Below the pieces are notes generated by a model. It saw nothing but the letters and a program-made list of their open reading frames with translations, was not told the DNA's origin and searched no databases. Shown in pieces: positions 16,741 through 25,546 of a DNA stretch of 35,268 bases. Origin of the DNA: Bacilli bacterium (GTDB lineage: Bacteria; Bacillota_I; Bacilli_A; RF39; UBA660); the NCBI GenBank assembly GCA_028693035.1, contig JAQUWE010000016.1, positions 1 to 35,268 on the forward strand, written 5' to 3'. How positions within the stretch are numbered: position 1 is the first letter of the stretch; the number at the start of each line of letters is the position of its first letter. Made by a program: the position numbers and the translations under genes.

Positions 16741-17472
16741 TTATATCTTTTGTTTTATCTTTATGCCACCTTGCTCCATAAATCTGAATGACATGCGATT
16801 CCATTCTTCCCTATTATGCATAGGAGCATCATACGTATCTGCAAGATCCTTAAGTGCGGTTACTTCTATATCTAAATCATTTTGATCCAGAAATTTTTTA
16901 GTAGATAGAACAGCTTCCATATAACATATATCTGTAACGCCTCCTGCGAATAAAATATTTTTTAGATTCGGAAATATGGTTAGGAAATCTAGAAAACCTG
17001 GTGCAAAAGCTGCCATCGTTGTATTTTTTTCAAAAACAACATATTCGCTAAGTATCCACTTTAGTGCTTCTGCATATTCTGCTTCTTCTGTATTTTCTTT
17101 GCAGTGTTCTGGAAAGGTTTTAAATTCCTGACTTCCTTCATGATGCTTTTCATTGATTGCGATTATAAATTTATTGGGTGCATTTGCAAATTCTTGCGCC
17201 ATTTTATTGGTAGGTTCTATAAGAGCTTCCATATATGGATTTTTAAAGGCTCCCTTTGTTGTAAAACCTACATTTTCATCTACTATAACGAGGATTTCAT
17301 CAATAGCATTTGTAAATTTAATAACACTTTCGTCTTTTAGTAATATCCTTAGTTTTGCAACTTTTTCAATGTATTGTTCAAGATCTTGTGTTACCAAACG
17401 GTTGTCACTTCTAATCTCTTTAAATAGTTCACCTATCTTTTTGATTTTAGATAATACTTCTTTTTTAATCAT
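16741..17472 (-). CDS. pncA: PncA-like nicotinamidase (isochorismatase-fold cysteine hydrolase)
   Basis: The catalytic triad of the family is visible: D65 in VIVDENVGF, K149 in FEKNTTMAAF, and C183 in GGVTDICYMEAVL. The metal and substrate region NEKHHEGSQEFKTFPEHC lies between them. Nicotinamidase gives nicotinate for PncB. The protein is 243 residues with an N-terminal helical extension of about 55 residues not seen in minimal PncA. It is the first gene of the NAD locus and stands behind the box-flanked consensus promoter. Confidence 0.85.
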   Translation of the reverse strand: MIKKEVLSKIKKIGELFKEIRSDNRLVTQDLEQYIEKVAKLRILLKDESVIKFTNAIDEILVIVDENVGFTTKGAFKNPYMEALIEPTNKMAQEFANAPNKFIIAINEKHHEGSQEFKTFPEHCKENTEEAEYAEALKWILSEYVVFEKNTTMAAFAPGFLDFLTIFPNLKNILFAGGVTDICYMEAVLSTKKFLDQNDLDIEVTALKDLADTYDAPMHNREEWNRMSFRFMEQGGIKIKQKI

Positions 17473-17496
17473 GTTTTTTCTCTCTTTCTAATATTT

Positions 17497-17507
17497 TGTT
17501 AATAACA
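17497..17507. promoter_or_regulatory. Candidate NrtR operator box 1
   Basis: TGTTAATAACA, a near-perfect inverted repeat (TGTTA-A-TAACA) in the leader just before the pncA ribosome-binding site. Confidence 0.6.
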
Positions 17508-17551
17508 GAAGTTTTAATAAATAGAAGAATTTATTTTCTTCCGTTTGCATC

Positions 17552-17562
17552 TGTTAATAACA
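17552..17562. promoter_or_regulatory. Candidate NrtR operator box 2
   Basis: A second exact TGTTAATAACA, directly abutting the -10 element of the pncA promoter, a typical repressor position. It starts 55 bp from box 1. Confidence 0.65.
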
Positions 17563-17590
17563 TTATATGAATAACATAACGTTTTGTCAA
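17562..17590 (-). promoter_or_regulatory. Consensus sigma-A promoter of the NAD salvage operon
   Basis: On the minus strand a perfect TTGACA (17585-17590) and a perfect TATAAT (17562-17567) are 17 bp apart. A promoter this strong needs repression, consistent with the flanking boxes. Confidence 0.85.
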
Positions 17591-17606
17591 CCTCTTTTTA
17601 ACATTT

Positions 17607-17617
17607 TTTTAATAACA
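17607..17617. promoter_or_regulatory. Candidate NrtR operator box 3
   Basis: TTTTAATAACA, one mismatch from the other boxes, lies upstream of the -35 element and starts 55 bp from box 2. Confidence 0.45.
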
Positions 17618-17696
17618 AAACAATTATTTATGAAAAATCCTATATATATAAAGGAATTTATATATAAAAAAATATTATAATTTATTTCATATAATC

Positions 17697-17723
17697 ATAA
17701 AAAAACTGCTCTTTTAGCAGTTT
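17697..17723 (-). terminator. Terminator after the CYTH-HAD gene
   Basis: On the minus strand AAAACTGCT and AGCAGTTTT form a stem with a 5-nt loop, followed by a T run. It separates this gene from the NAD promoter. Confidence 0.8.
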
Positions 17724-17773
17724 TCATATCTGTATAAATTTATTTGGATACCTTTACTTATTTAAGTTTCTAT

Positions 17774-19027
17774 TTATTTTAGATAATTCATTAAGAAAAA
17801 TAAAATCCTACTCACTGAATCTACCGTAAATATTTTCTGATTGTCTTGTTTTATAAGATTAAAGCCATCTACCTTAACAGTCTTTATCTTTGAAGCACGT
17901 GCTGCCTCTATTCCTCTATCTGAATCTTCTATTGCTATACAATGAGCAGAGTTTTCTTGTAGTGCTTCAAGTGCTTTTAGATAAGCATCTGGACTGGGTT
18001 TTAAATTTGAAACATCATCTCTAGTTACTATTACATCAAAAAGTGTATCAATTTTTAGAGTTTGCACTAAAATATCAATAAATTTTCGCTTTGAAGTAGT
18101 TACCAATCCTAACTTAATATTTTTTTCTTTTACTCTTTTTAATAATTCAAAATTTAAAATAGTTTCAGGTTCTAAAAGTAAGTTTTGGAATCTATTTTCG
18201 TATTCATTATAAACGAATTGGATTATTTCTTCATAGCTAACTTCCTTTGAAATTTTACCTATATTTTTTAAATAAGGAATTAGCTGTGCATTTTGCTTAA
18301 GTTCATATTGTTGATACTCTTGCATAGTAATTTCTACATTGTAAATTTCCTTCAATATTTTTTTAAAACTAGTAAAGAATGCCAATTCACTATTGATTAG
18401 CGTTCCATCCAAATCCAAAAAAATGGTTGTTAAAGTGTCAGAAGGTAGAAGTTTTTCATACATACTTTTTGCTACAAAATCTCTGTAAGGTAGATCTGCA
18501 GATTCTAAATGAATAGATGCAAATTTTTCAATAAAATGATCTAGTTTTTCTTTCAAACAGTGCATATCTTGATTATCATCTGTACTTAGTATTTCAAACT
18601 CTACAAAATTTCCTAATTCGTTTATTTGATCAATCATAACATTATAAGTTAAATCATTATCAGTATGAGAATATGTAAGTCTTTTCTTATTTACTATTGC
18701 ATAACTATAATATCCTAAAGTAGACAAAAAACCTATTGTATCCTTGTATTCCTTTATATCTAATGAAATATTGTTTTCTGTTTTGGCATACAAATTCGTA
18801 AGTTCCTTTGATTTTCCTTTAAATGTTAATTCCATTCTTTCCTCATTGGTTTTTCTAATTCTAAGGCATGTTCTATTTTTAATAAATATACTATCTATAT
18901 CCGTAAAATATTCATCTGTTTCATGACTCGTTTCAACCAATTTAAATCCAGTATCCATTACTACTTGTTCTAATTTCTTTATGTTTTCACAATAAAATTT
19001 CTTTTCTATTTCTACTCTCTTTGCCAT
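17774..19027 (-). CDS. CYTH-domain / HAD-hydrolase fusion protein
   Basis: The 417-residue protein joins two enzyme families. Residues 1-190 are a CYTH (triphosphate tunnel) domain with the ExExK signature in VEIEKKF (E6, E8, K10) and the basic strands CLRIRK and MELTFKGK. Residues 200-417 are a beta-phosphoglucomutase-type HAD hydrolase with motif I FLDLDGTLINSE (D205, D207), motif II VTTS, the Lys in LKPSPDAYLKAL and motif IV IEDSDRGIEAA. Both active sites look complete. The CYTH part could cleave a triphosphate (thiamine triphosphate-like or polyphosphate) and the HAD part a phosphate ester, but the substrates are unknown. AAAAGGAGA precedes the ATG. It is a single gene with its own terminator. 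Confidence 0.88.
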   Translation of the reverse strand: MAKRVEIEKKFYCENIKKLEQVVMDTGFKLVETSHETDEYFTDIDSIFIKNRTCLRIRKTNEERMELTFKGKSKELTNLYAKTENNISLDIKEYKDTIGFLSTLGYYSYAIVNKKRLTYSHTDNDLTYNVMIDQINELGNFVEFEILSTDDNQDMHCLKEKLDHFIEKFASIHLESADLPYRDFVAKSMYEKLLPSDTLTTIFLDLDGTLINSELAFFTSFKKILKEIYNVEITMQEYQQYELKQNAQLIPYLKNIGKISKEVSYEEIIQFVYNEYENRFQNLLLEPETILNFELLKRVKEKNIKLGLVTTSKRKFIDILVQTLKIDTLFDVIVTRDDVSNLKPSPDAYLKALEALQENSAHCIAIEDSDRGIEAARASKIKTVKVDGFNLIKQDNQKIFTVDSVSRILFFLMNYLK

Positions 19028-19182
19028 TTATTCTCCTTTTAAATCATTTATATATATTTCTAGTATACCATAAGTTATAGGGTTATTAAAATACGTATAT
19101 TTTATACTTTGCGCAAATGCACCACTATTTTAATAAAAAAAATAACTACCATTTTCATGATAATTATTTTAATAAACTATAC

Positions 19183-19228
19183 TGGTGTTCCCGAGAGGAA
19201 TTGAACCTCCGACCTATCGCTTAGGAGG
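19183..19228 (-). pseudogene. 3' half of the host tRNA-Arg(CCU), cut in the anticodon loop
   Basis: On the minus strand the stretch runs from the anticodon-loop core CCTCCTAAG through the stem half GCGAT, a variable loop AGGTC, a full T-arm (GGAGG, TTCAATT loop, CCTCT) and the acceptor strand CGGGAAC to A-CCA. The D-arm and 5' acceptor strand are missing here. They are found 6.5 kb away at 25,731-25,770, and the joined halves give a perfect tRNA. Confidence 0.9.
19220..19228. repeat. Attachment core, left copy
   Basis: CTTAGGAGG, the anticodon-loop sequence shared by both junctions of the element. The same nine bases recur at 25,731-25,739 and inside the element-borne tRNA (25,584-25,592). 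Confidence 0.85.
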
Positions 19229-19343
19229 GGGTAAGAATTTAATTTAGTATACCATTTATTTCTATAAATTCGTTGTTTTTTCAAATATACTTTTTTAAAT
19301 TTTTGATGTTTTTTTCGATTATTTTAAATACTGTATAATGAAA

Positions 19344-19362
19344 GTCGCCCCAAAATCGCCCC
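19344..19362. repeat. Putative integrase arm-type sites, left end
   Basis: Two direct TCGCCCC units start 11 bp apart, about one helix turn, with a related TCGCCAA further inside (near 19,431). Paired arm sites are expected for lambda/Tn916-type integrases with N-terminal arm-binding domains. Confidence 0.4.
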
Positions 19363-19459
19363 TTTTAGTTTTTAAATCCTATCCATAAGATAATTATAGT
19401 ACTTTTACTTTATTTTTTTTATATCAATTGTCGCCAACTTGAATAAATTTTTAAACTCT

Positions 19460-21274
19460 TTAATTTTCTTTTTTATAATACTTATTATATAACTTCAACA
19501 TATATCGTGAAGGTGTAACCGTTTTATCCCAAAATGTACCATCTTTTTTTTGTATTCTATTTATGGAAGAACCTACTAATATACATGTCTTTTTCGCCCG
19601 ACTTACACAAACATAGCATAGTCTATTATCTTCTGATAATGCTTCTTGATCACCTAAATGAGAATGATACGGGAAGTTTCCTTCCTCCATTCCTAATAAT
19701 ACAATTACCTCAAATTCTAATCCCTTTGAACTATGTCTAGTTGAAATAGTTACTTGATTATCTGGTTTTCCTATTTTTGAAAATTTTGAAATATCGTAGA
19801 TATTAAATGGGTCCTTATCTAGTTCCTCTAGGAGTAGTTTTAAATTATCCATTTCATTAGGATATATTAAACTATTATCGAATATTGAATAAATATCTAA
19901 TTTGTCTATCATTTCAACAATCCATAATTTTAGATTATTTTCTTTAATTTTACTATTGGTTAAGATTTTATATAATTTTTTTATCTCATCTTCTTGAAGA
20001 ATAATATGAAAGTCATCTGCCTCATTCTTAATCATTAATAATTGAATCCAAAAACTAAATATATCATCAAAACTTGCTAGTGATCCATCAACTACCCATT
20101 GTGCACATTCCTCTAACCATTTTATTAAATCGGTACGTTCAAAAACCTGCTTAGATATATAATTAGGGATGTCTTTATTGCTAAATAAAAGACTTAGTTC
20201 CTTCGCTTGCGTATTGTTTGCAATTAGAAAGGCAATTTCTTCTAACGGAATTCCTTCCTTGATATAGTGAGGAACTATTTTATCTGCACAATATTTATAT
20301 TGATCTTCTATTGTTTCTCCTTCCCGCCACACAAAATAGTATTCCGCATTCTCTTCCACCTTATTTACTGATACACAATTTCTCTGCTTATCTAAAACCA
20401 GTTCTGAGCCATCTACAATATCTTGGTTGCTTCGATAATTATTTTTTAGTTCTATTCTAATAACATCATCACGGTTATATAACTCGTTTAAATAATCAGG
20501 AATTGCTCCAGTAAATCCATAAATGGACTGTTCTGGATCTCCAACTGCAAATATTTTAACAGTTGTATTTGTGTATAATGCTAAAATCATCTCATGTAGA
20601 GGTCTACCTAAATCTTGATACTCATCTATTAATATCCAAGGAAATTTTGCCACCAATGACTTTCTAACGTAATTTTGCTCTTGAATCATAAGAGTCGATA
20701 TTTTTATTATACCTTCATAATCTATTACACCAGCCAATTCTAATTTTTTCTCGTATAATTCCGCAAGCTCACATATAGCACTATTAGATTGAAATTCTAC
20801 TTGACTTATTCCATCAATATTTAAAGTTCGCTCTCTATTGATAGATTCAATTTTTATATTATTAAATCCTAGTTCTTCCTTAGCCTCGTTAAATATCTCT
20901 TTTTTCTGTCTATCAGAAACAATTCTAATTGGTAATGTCAGTCCATAATCATATATATCACCAAATTTATTTAATATTTCTTGAATACAAAATGAATGAA
21001 CAGTACCTAAAAATACATTTTCTCTTTTTGGATATCCTAATTTATTTAACTTATCCTTGAAATCTCTTGCGGATTCTTTGCTATAAGTAATACATGCTAC
21101 TCCTCTAGGAGATAAAACCTTTTCTCTTAATAATCGAATAATTTTCAATGTTAGAACAGTTGTTTTTCCGCTACCGGGTCCTGCAACTACTACAGTACTA
21201 TCATTAGATAAATATGCTTTATATTGATTTTCATCAGATTTTATTTGTCTTAATTTTCCCTCATAATAAGTCAT
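19460..21274 (-). CDS. gajB: GajB: UvrD-like superfamily-1 helicase of a Gabija system
   Basis: The 604-residue protein shows the full SF1A helicase set: Walker A AGPGSGKTT (31-39), motif Ia ITYSKESARDF, GTVHSFC, motif II LIDEYQD (215-221), motif III VGDPEQSIYGFTGA, motif IV ELKNNYRS, motif V STRHSSKGLEFEVIVLLGMEEG and motif VI YVCVSRAKK. In Gabija, GajB is thought to assist or signal to GajA when DNA ends or nucleotide depletion appear during phage attack. Its ATG overlaps the gajA stop by one base (TGATG), so the pair is translationally coupled. It is longer than the reference GajB (about 500), with an acidic insertion before motif V. Confidence 0.85.
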   Translation of the reverse strand: MTYYEGKLRQIKSDENQYKAYLSNDSTVVVAGPGSGKTTVLTLKIIRLLREKVLSPRGVACITYSKESARDFKDKLNKLGYPKRENVFLGTVHSFCIQEILNKFGDIYDYGLTLPIRIVSDRQKKEIFNEAKEELGFNNIKIESINRERTLNIDGISQVEFQSNSAICELAELYEKKLELAGVIDYEGIIKISTLMIQEQNYVRKSLVAKFPWILIDEYQDLGRPLHEMILALYTNTTVKIFAVGDPEQSIYGFTGAIPDYLNELYNRDDVIRIELKNNYRSNQDIVDGSELVLDKQRNCVSVNKVEENAEYYFVWREGETIEDQYKYCADKIVPHYIKEGIPLEEIAFLIANNTQAKELSLLFSNKDIPNYISKQVFERTDLIKWLEECAQWVVDGSLASFDDIFSFWIQLLMIKNEADDFHIILQEDEIKKLYKILTNSKIKENNLKLWIVEMIDKLDIYSIFDNSLIYPNEMDNLKLLLEELDKDPFNIYDISKFSKIGKPDNQVTISTRHSSKGLEFEVIVLLGMEEGNFPYHSHLGDQEALSEDNRLCYVCVSRAKKTCILVGSSINRIQKKDGTFWDKTVTPSRYMLKLYNKYYKKEN

Positions 21275-23247
21275 CAGTATTCATCAACTCTTTGGTAAAT
21301 TGCTTCTATAGCTTCTACTATTATTGAAGAAATATTTTCTAAAATACAATTTTCTGAAAATAATTGTGCAAATCTGCCTTTACCAATACCATTTGCTTCT
21401 ATTTTACTTAAGCATTTAATAAATTGACCACTATCCAATTCACTAGCAAAATTATTTTTCTGTCTTTGTCCTCCATCAGTCAACGAGTTAAATGTATTAC
21501 ATATTTTCTCTTTTGCCTCTAAACTTAAAGAAGTTTCCATCATATCTGTTTCGAATGTATATTTTCCAATAAAAATTCCATACTCTTTTGCGGTGGTTCT
21601 ATTTACTTCTATTTTATTTTCTTCTTCAATTCCGTCATTTATGATTTTATCAGCAATATCAACTCCTAAATATCCTGTTGTCTTACTATCGCCTTGAATA
21701 TCTAAAATATGGAATTTTTTTATTTCTTTCCCCTCTGAATCTTTCTCAATGCAATAGAAGTCCCCATCTGTAATAATTATGTATGGTATGTTGAGATTTT
21801 TCAGCAGCTTTGCATATGGTTTGAAATTGGTTGAGTTAATATTACAAACTATTATACCTTTTTCGTCTAATGGTTTATTCATTAACTTTGCGTATTGTGG
21901 AATCAAATATTCCTCTGTTACCCCTTCAACAAGAATTACTCCTTTACTAAGATATATTTCTCCCCTTTTTATATCTAAATACCTTTCAACATCTTTTCCA
22001 TCATCACCTAGATTTAGTAATGCTGATGTATTAACCTTTGTACCGTCATTTGTAGTTGAATGAAGATGAATAATAGTATTTATTGGAGAAATTGATGTAA
22101 TATGAGTTGAGTGGGTTGTCATCAGAACTGATCTGCTATTTTTTTGAATAATATCCTTATATATTAATCTTTGATATATCGGATGTAAATGAGCCTCTGG
22201 TTCTTCAATAGCTAGGAGTGTAACACCTTTGTTGTTAGAATTATTCTCATCCATAAAATTATGTAATTTCAATTGTTTATCATTATCAATATTAGTATTT
22301 AAAACATAATTACCTTTTTCTGTCTGAGTGTAGGTGTCATTAATTATTTCAAAACCTTTGATTGTTGAAAACTCATCATATTTATCCTTTTTTAATAAAC
22401 TAGGTATTGTTGTATCTTGCAATAATTGAATCATAAGGGAAATATATACAATATTATTTAATCCTAAACTAATATCGTTAATATTTCTATTTGCTAACAT
22501 AATTTTCATTGATGATATAATCTTGTTAGGATCTATTTCTTGAGTTCCAAAAGTAATATTAAGCTCATCATTTCCTAATATTTCTGAAAATCTCATATTA
22601 AGTTTTCTAGTTATATCTTTTATTTCATCTAGTGATAAAATTTTATCACTACTGTTTGAAAATGATGATGCGATTTCCTCTAAATCATTTGGATCAAAAT
22701 TATATTCTTTTAAAATTTTATTAATTGGAGAGATTCGATAATTTTTCAATTCAGTCTCAACATCTCTTAATGGCTTAATTACTTTAAGATTTAAATATTT
22801 TCTCTCAGAAAATGTAAAGTCCTTATTATGTTCAGGATTTCCCTTCAAAATAGTATATATATATTCCTTTTTCCCATCTTCATATTCATAAGGAAAATAT
22901 CTATAAGTAAGTAAAATTTTCTCTTCTTCACCCTCTATGACTATCGCATCATTTAACATTGCTAGGATTGTCTTATTATCAGAAAAATTACTAATATATA
23001 CTTGTATTAGAATTTCTTCATTATGTTCAACTGGATTCTCTATAGTATCATTAAAATCTGTGTCATTTAGACTACGATCATCATCAGATAAAGATGGATC
23101 TAGAATTAATTGTAATGCTCTTAAGAAATTTGTCTTACCAACATTATTTTCACCGATAATAATTCCTTTATGACTTAATTGAATATCTACATTCTTAAAA
23201 TTCCTAAAGTTCTTAATTACTACTCTCGATATGAATAAACTCTGCAT
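21274..23247 (-). CDS. gajA: GajA: OLD-family ATPase/TOPRIM nuclease of a Gabija system
   Basis: The 657-residue protein has an N-terminal ABC-type ATPase: Walker A GENNVGKTN (32-40), Walker B LLAIEEPEAHLHP (344-356) and the H-loop TTHST (H379). A TOPRIM nuclease follows: the acidic VILVEG (E441) and TDGD (D494, D496). This order defines OLD nucleases, and the adjoining UvrD-like helicase places it with the class 2 OLD/Gabija pair, where GajA nicks DNA when nucleotides fall. RecF- or SMC-like proteins lack the TOPRIM part. A GGGAGG site precedes the ATG. It is longer than the reference GajA (about 580), mainly in the region between the ATPase halves. Confidence 0.88.
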   Translation of the reverse strand: MQSLFISRVVIKNFRNFKNVDIQLSHKGIIIGENNVGKTNFLRALQLILDPSLSDDDRSLNDTDFNDTIENPVEHNEEILIQVYISNFSDNKTILAMLNDAIVIEGEEEKILLTYRYFPYEYEDGKKEYIYTILKGNPEHNKDFTFSERKYLNLKVIKPLRDVETELKNYRISPINKILKEYNFDPNDLEEIASSFSNSSDKILSLDEIKDITRKLNMRFSEILGNDELNITFGTQEIDPNKIISSMKIMLANRNINDISLGLNNIVYISLMIQLLQDTTIPSLLKKDKYDEFSTIKGFEIINDTYTQTEKGNYVLNTNIDNDKQLKLHNFMDENNSNNKGVTLLAIEEPEAHLHPIYQRLIYKDIIQKNSRSVLMTTHSTHITSISPINTIIHLHSTTNDGTKVNTSALLNLGDDGKDVERYLDIKRGEIYLSKGVILVEGVTEEYLIPQYAKLMNKPLDEKGIIVCNINSTNFKPYAKLLKNLNIPYIIITDGDFYCIEKDSEGKEIKKFHILDIQGDSKTTGYLGVDIADKIINDGIEEENKIEVNRTTAKEYGIFIGKYTFETDMMETSLSLEAKEKICNTFNSLTDGGQRQKNNFASELDSGQFIKCLSKIEANGIGKGRFAQLFSENCILENISSIIVEAIEAIYQRVDEY

Positions 23248-23301
23248 ATGAACCTCCCAAAAAATATAATTTGATTAAATTTAATATTTTAATTATACCA
23301 T

Positions 23302-24696
23302 TTATTTCCAATCAAAGACAGAGATTACCTCCTTTTTCTTAGTTAAATTTGCATGAGTATATCTAAGAGTAGTAGAAATCTGTGAATGCCCCATTAGTTT
23401 TGAAACATCTGCAATAGATAAATTTTTATTATTATTGACTTGCATACTACAATAACTATGTCTTAATCCATGTACTGTGACATCCTTTAACTTATATTTA
23501 GTTCTAACTTTCTTCCATAAGTGAGTAATTGTATTCGGATTTATTATATTTCCATTTCTATTTAAGAAAACATTTTTATTCTCTGAAGTAATATTTCTTC
23601 GTTCTTTAATATAGTTTCTTAGTAAATTCATACAAAATTCCGGTAAAGGTACAACTCCTTGACTATTTTCAGTTTTAGTTGTTCTATTTATTACTTTATT
23701 TTTATTTTAATCCCAAATTGCGTTTCTTCTTATAAAAATACTACTATTATCAAAATCTATATTCTCTGGATATAAACCAAAAAGTTCACTCCTTCTAATA
23801 CCTGAGCATATTAAAACTGTAAAAACGGTTTGAGCAAATAAATCTTCATCCTCCAGTAATTTAATTATCTCTGTTAATTCTTCTTTGCTGTATATGAGTT
23901 TTTCTTTAGATTTAATTGCTATTCCTTTAACCTTATTTATAGGATTGCATTCTAGATAATCCCAGTATACAGCTTTATTTAAAACATTTCTTATCAATCT
24001 ATAAACTCCGCTAGTCGTATTCGTTGATAATAGTTCATATTCTCCATTACTATTCGGTCTAATCTTCCTACGAAGCTTTAAATCAGAAAAAAACATTTGA
24101 AGATCTTTAGTCGTTATTTTTGATAACTTCTTTGAAGCAAATGATGGTAGTATATAGTTATTCATAAAGGTCTTAATTCCAGTTAAGGTAGTTGGACTCA
24201 ATTCTTTCTCACAATAGTTTTTATACCAATAGTTTGTAAATTCATAAAAAGTTATTCCATCATTCTTAATTTTTCCTTTATTTAGTGTTAACTCAGCTAA
24301 TTTTTTGTTTCTAATTTCTTTTGCTCTCTTCAAACTATTTATTCCGCTTATTGAATAATAGTTATAACTTGTAGATGTTTTACTACCTTTTTTTATCACG
24401 ACTCTATATTTACCATTTGATTGCGTGTAAATATATTTATCGACCTTTTGTGGTTTAAATATTAGGTTTTTCTTTATTTGAGTTTTAGTTCTTTTCTTAG
24501 AAAATAACAAAAGTTTTTCATTCTTCTTTGTTTTATATAATTCAATATAATTTTCTTTTAAAATTTTATTTCTTATTTCTACTGCCTCTTTTAAACTGCA
24601 ATGAATCCTTTCATCATATTTAAACTTTGGATTTTCTCTTATTATTCTAATTCGATAATAATTATCATTCAAATAAGATATAAATTTTTCTTTCAT
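23302..24696 (-). pseudogene. Tyrosine integrase with one in-frame TAA
   Basis: Read through one stop (TAA at 23,707-23,709), this is a 464-codon integrase. The N-terminal part has two related arm-DNA-binding (AP2-like) repeats, about residues 10-45 and 95-140 (the latter with NGKYRVVIKKG). A SAM-like core-binding domain with TTLTGIKTFMNNYILPSF follows, then the catalytic domain with Arg I in CSGIRRSELF (R301), then HGLRHSYCS (HxxR) and the nucleophile in TTLRYTHANL. The stop separates Arg I from the HxxR and Tyr, so neither fragment should recombine DNA. Frame and sequence are otherwise intact, which suggests a recent nonsense mutation. Confidence 0.9.
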
Positions 24697-24725
24697 TTTT
24701 CTTCACCTCGTAATTTAGATTATAG

Positions 24726-24757
24726 GAAAAGAAAAACTACCTAAAATTAGGTAGTAA
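24726..24757 (-). terminator. Terminator after the coiled-coil cargo gene
   Basis: On the minus strand CTACCTAA and TTAGGTAG form an 8-bp perfect stem with a 2-nt centre, followed by TTTTTCTTTT. Confidence 0.8.
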
Positions 24758-24818
24758 ACGATCACAAATATTCTATTATAAATTTTGTATATGCAGGGGT
24801 AATATTTTTATTTATTAA

Positions 24819-25409
24819 TTAGCTCAAGACTTGCATGACAATAGGAATAAATGCAATACCAACTTCAACACTCTTATCTGCTAACCATACAAGAATTTTT
24901 TTTGCAGTTTCCCATTTCTTTTTTCTAGACTCACTTGAATTATTAATAGTCTCCAATTCTTTTAATTTTTGCAAAGCTTCAGTTGTTTCTTCATCTGTTA
25001 ATGATTCCATGTTTTTAATTTGCTCTTCAACGTCTTTAAAATTTATTTTTATTTCTGTTATATTACTAGCAGTATTTTGATTATTATTAGTATTATATAC
25101 TATAAAGGGATTTGCAAAATTTTGTTTAGAAACATTGAAAGTTTGTAGATAACCTTCTAATTTACCTTTCATAATTAAAAGATTATGTTCCATTGAGCCA
25201 CTATCTATCATACTGTATGCGAATCCGTGTTTTTCCATCCATCCATAAAAACTATGTCCCCAATTATTAATTTTCGATTGATATTTACTATCAATTTTCA
25301 TATGTAATTTTTTGACTTTTTCAGAATCATCAGAATTTTTTTCAAGAAGAATTTCTATTTCTTCTATATCTTTTTTTATATCTTCTTTTACTTTATCTCC
25401 ACTATCCAT
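24819..25409 (-). CDS. Unknown coiled-coil cargo protein of the element
   Basis: Not recognised. The 196-residue protein has an N-terminal charged helix (about 1-45), a middle part with HSFYGWMEKHGFAYSMIDSG, an Asn-rich spacer (NTNNNQNTASN, about 110-120), a second helical region (125-165) and a hydrophobic C-terminus (about 175-196) that may insert in a membrane. Helical, Asn-spaced proteins of this kind occur next to defence genes, but no family match can be claimed. It has a strong GAGGAGG site, a TATAAT box 20-30 bp ahead of the ATG and its own terminator, so it is expressed apart from the integrase. Confidence 0.7.
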   Translation of the reverse strand: MDSGDKVKEDIKKDIEEIEILLEKNSDDSEKVKKLHMKIDSKYQSKINNWGHSFYGWMEKHGFAYSMIDSGSMEHNLLIMKGKLEGYLQTFNVSKQNFANPFIVYNTNNNQNTASNITEIKINFKDVEEQIKNMESLTDEETTEALQKLKELETINNSSESRKKKWETAKKILVWLADKSVEVGIAFIPIVMQVLS

Positions 25410-25473
25410 ATCAATGCCTCCTCATTTATATACATTATACCATAAATTGAATTGTGTTTGTTTTAGATAATAC

Positions 25474-25506
25474 TCAAAAAAAGCACATTCATATAAACAA
25501 ATGTGC
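25474..25506 (-). terminator. Terminator after the element-borne tRNA-Arg
   Basis: On the minus strand GCACATT and AATGTGC form a 7-bp stem with a 10-nt loop, followed by seven Ts, 40 nt after the tRNA CCA end. Confidence 0.75.
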
Positions 25507-25546
25507 CTATCTAATATTGAAGTCGATTACCACGACTAATTTCTAA

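Noticed and set aside
11454-17472. NAD genes as a phage-type NAD reconstitution pathway
   Set aside because: NadD, NadE, PncB and NrtR form a standard bacterial salvage locus, and no phage genes surround them.
1644-23709. Idea that TAA is read as Gln in this organism, because two genes are interrupted by a single TAA
   Set aside because: Many intact genes here end at TAA in the expected place (for example phosphohexomutase, rsgA, pncB region), so TAA is a normal stop.
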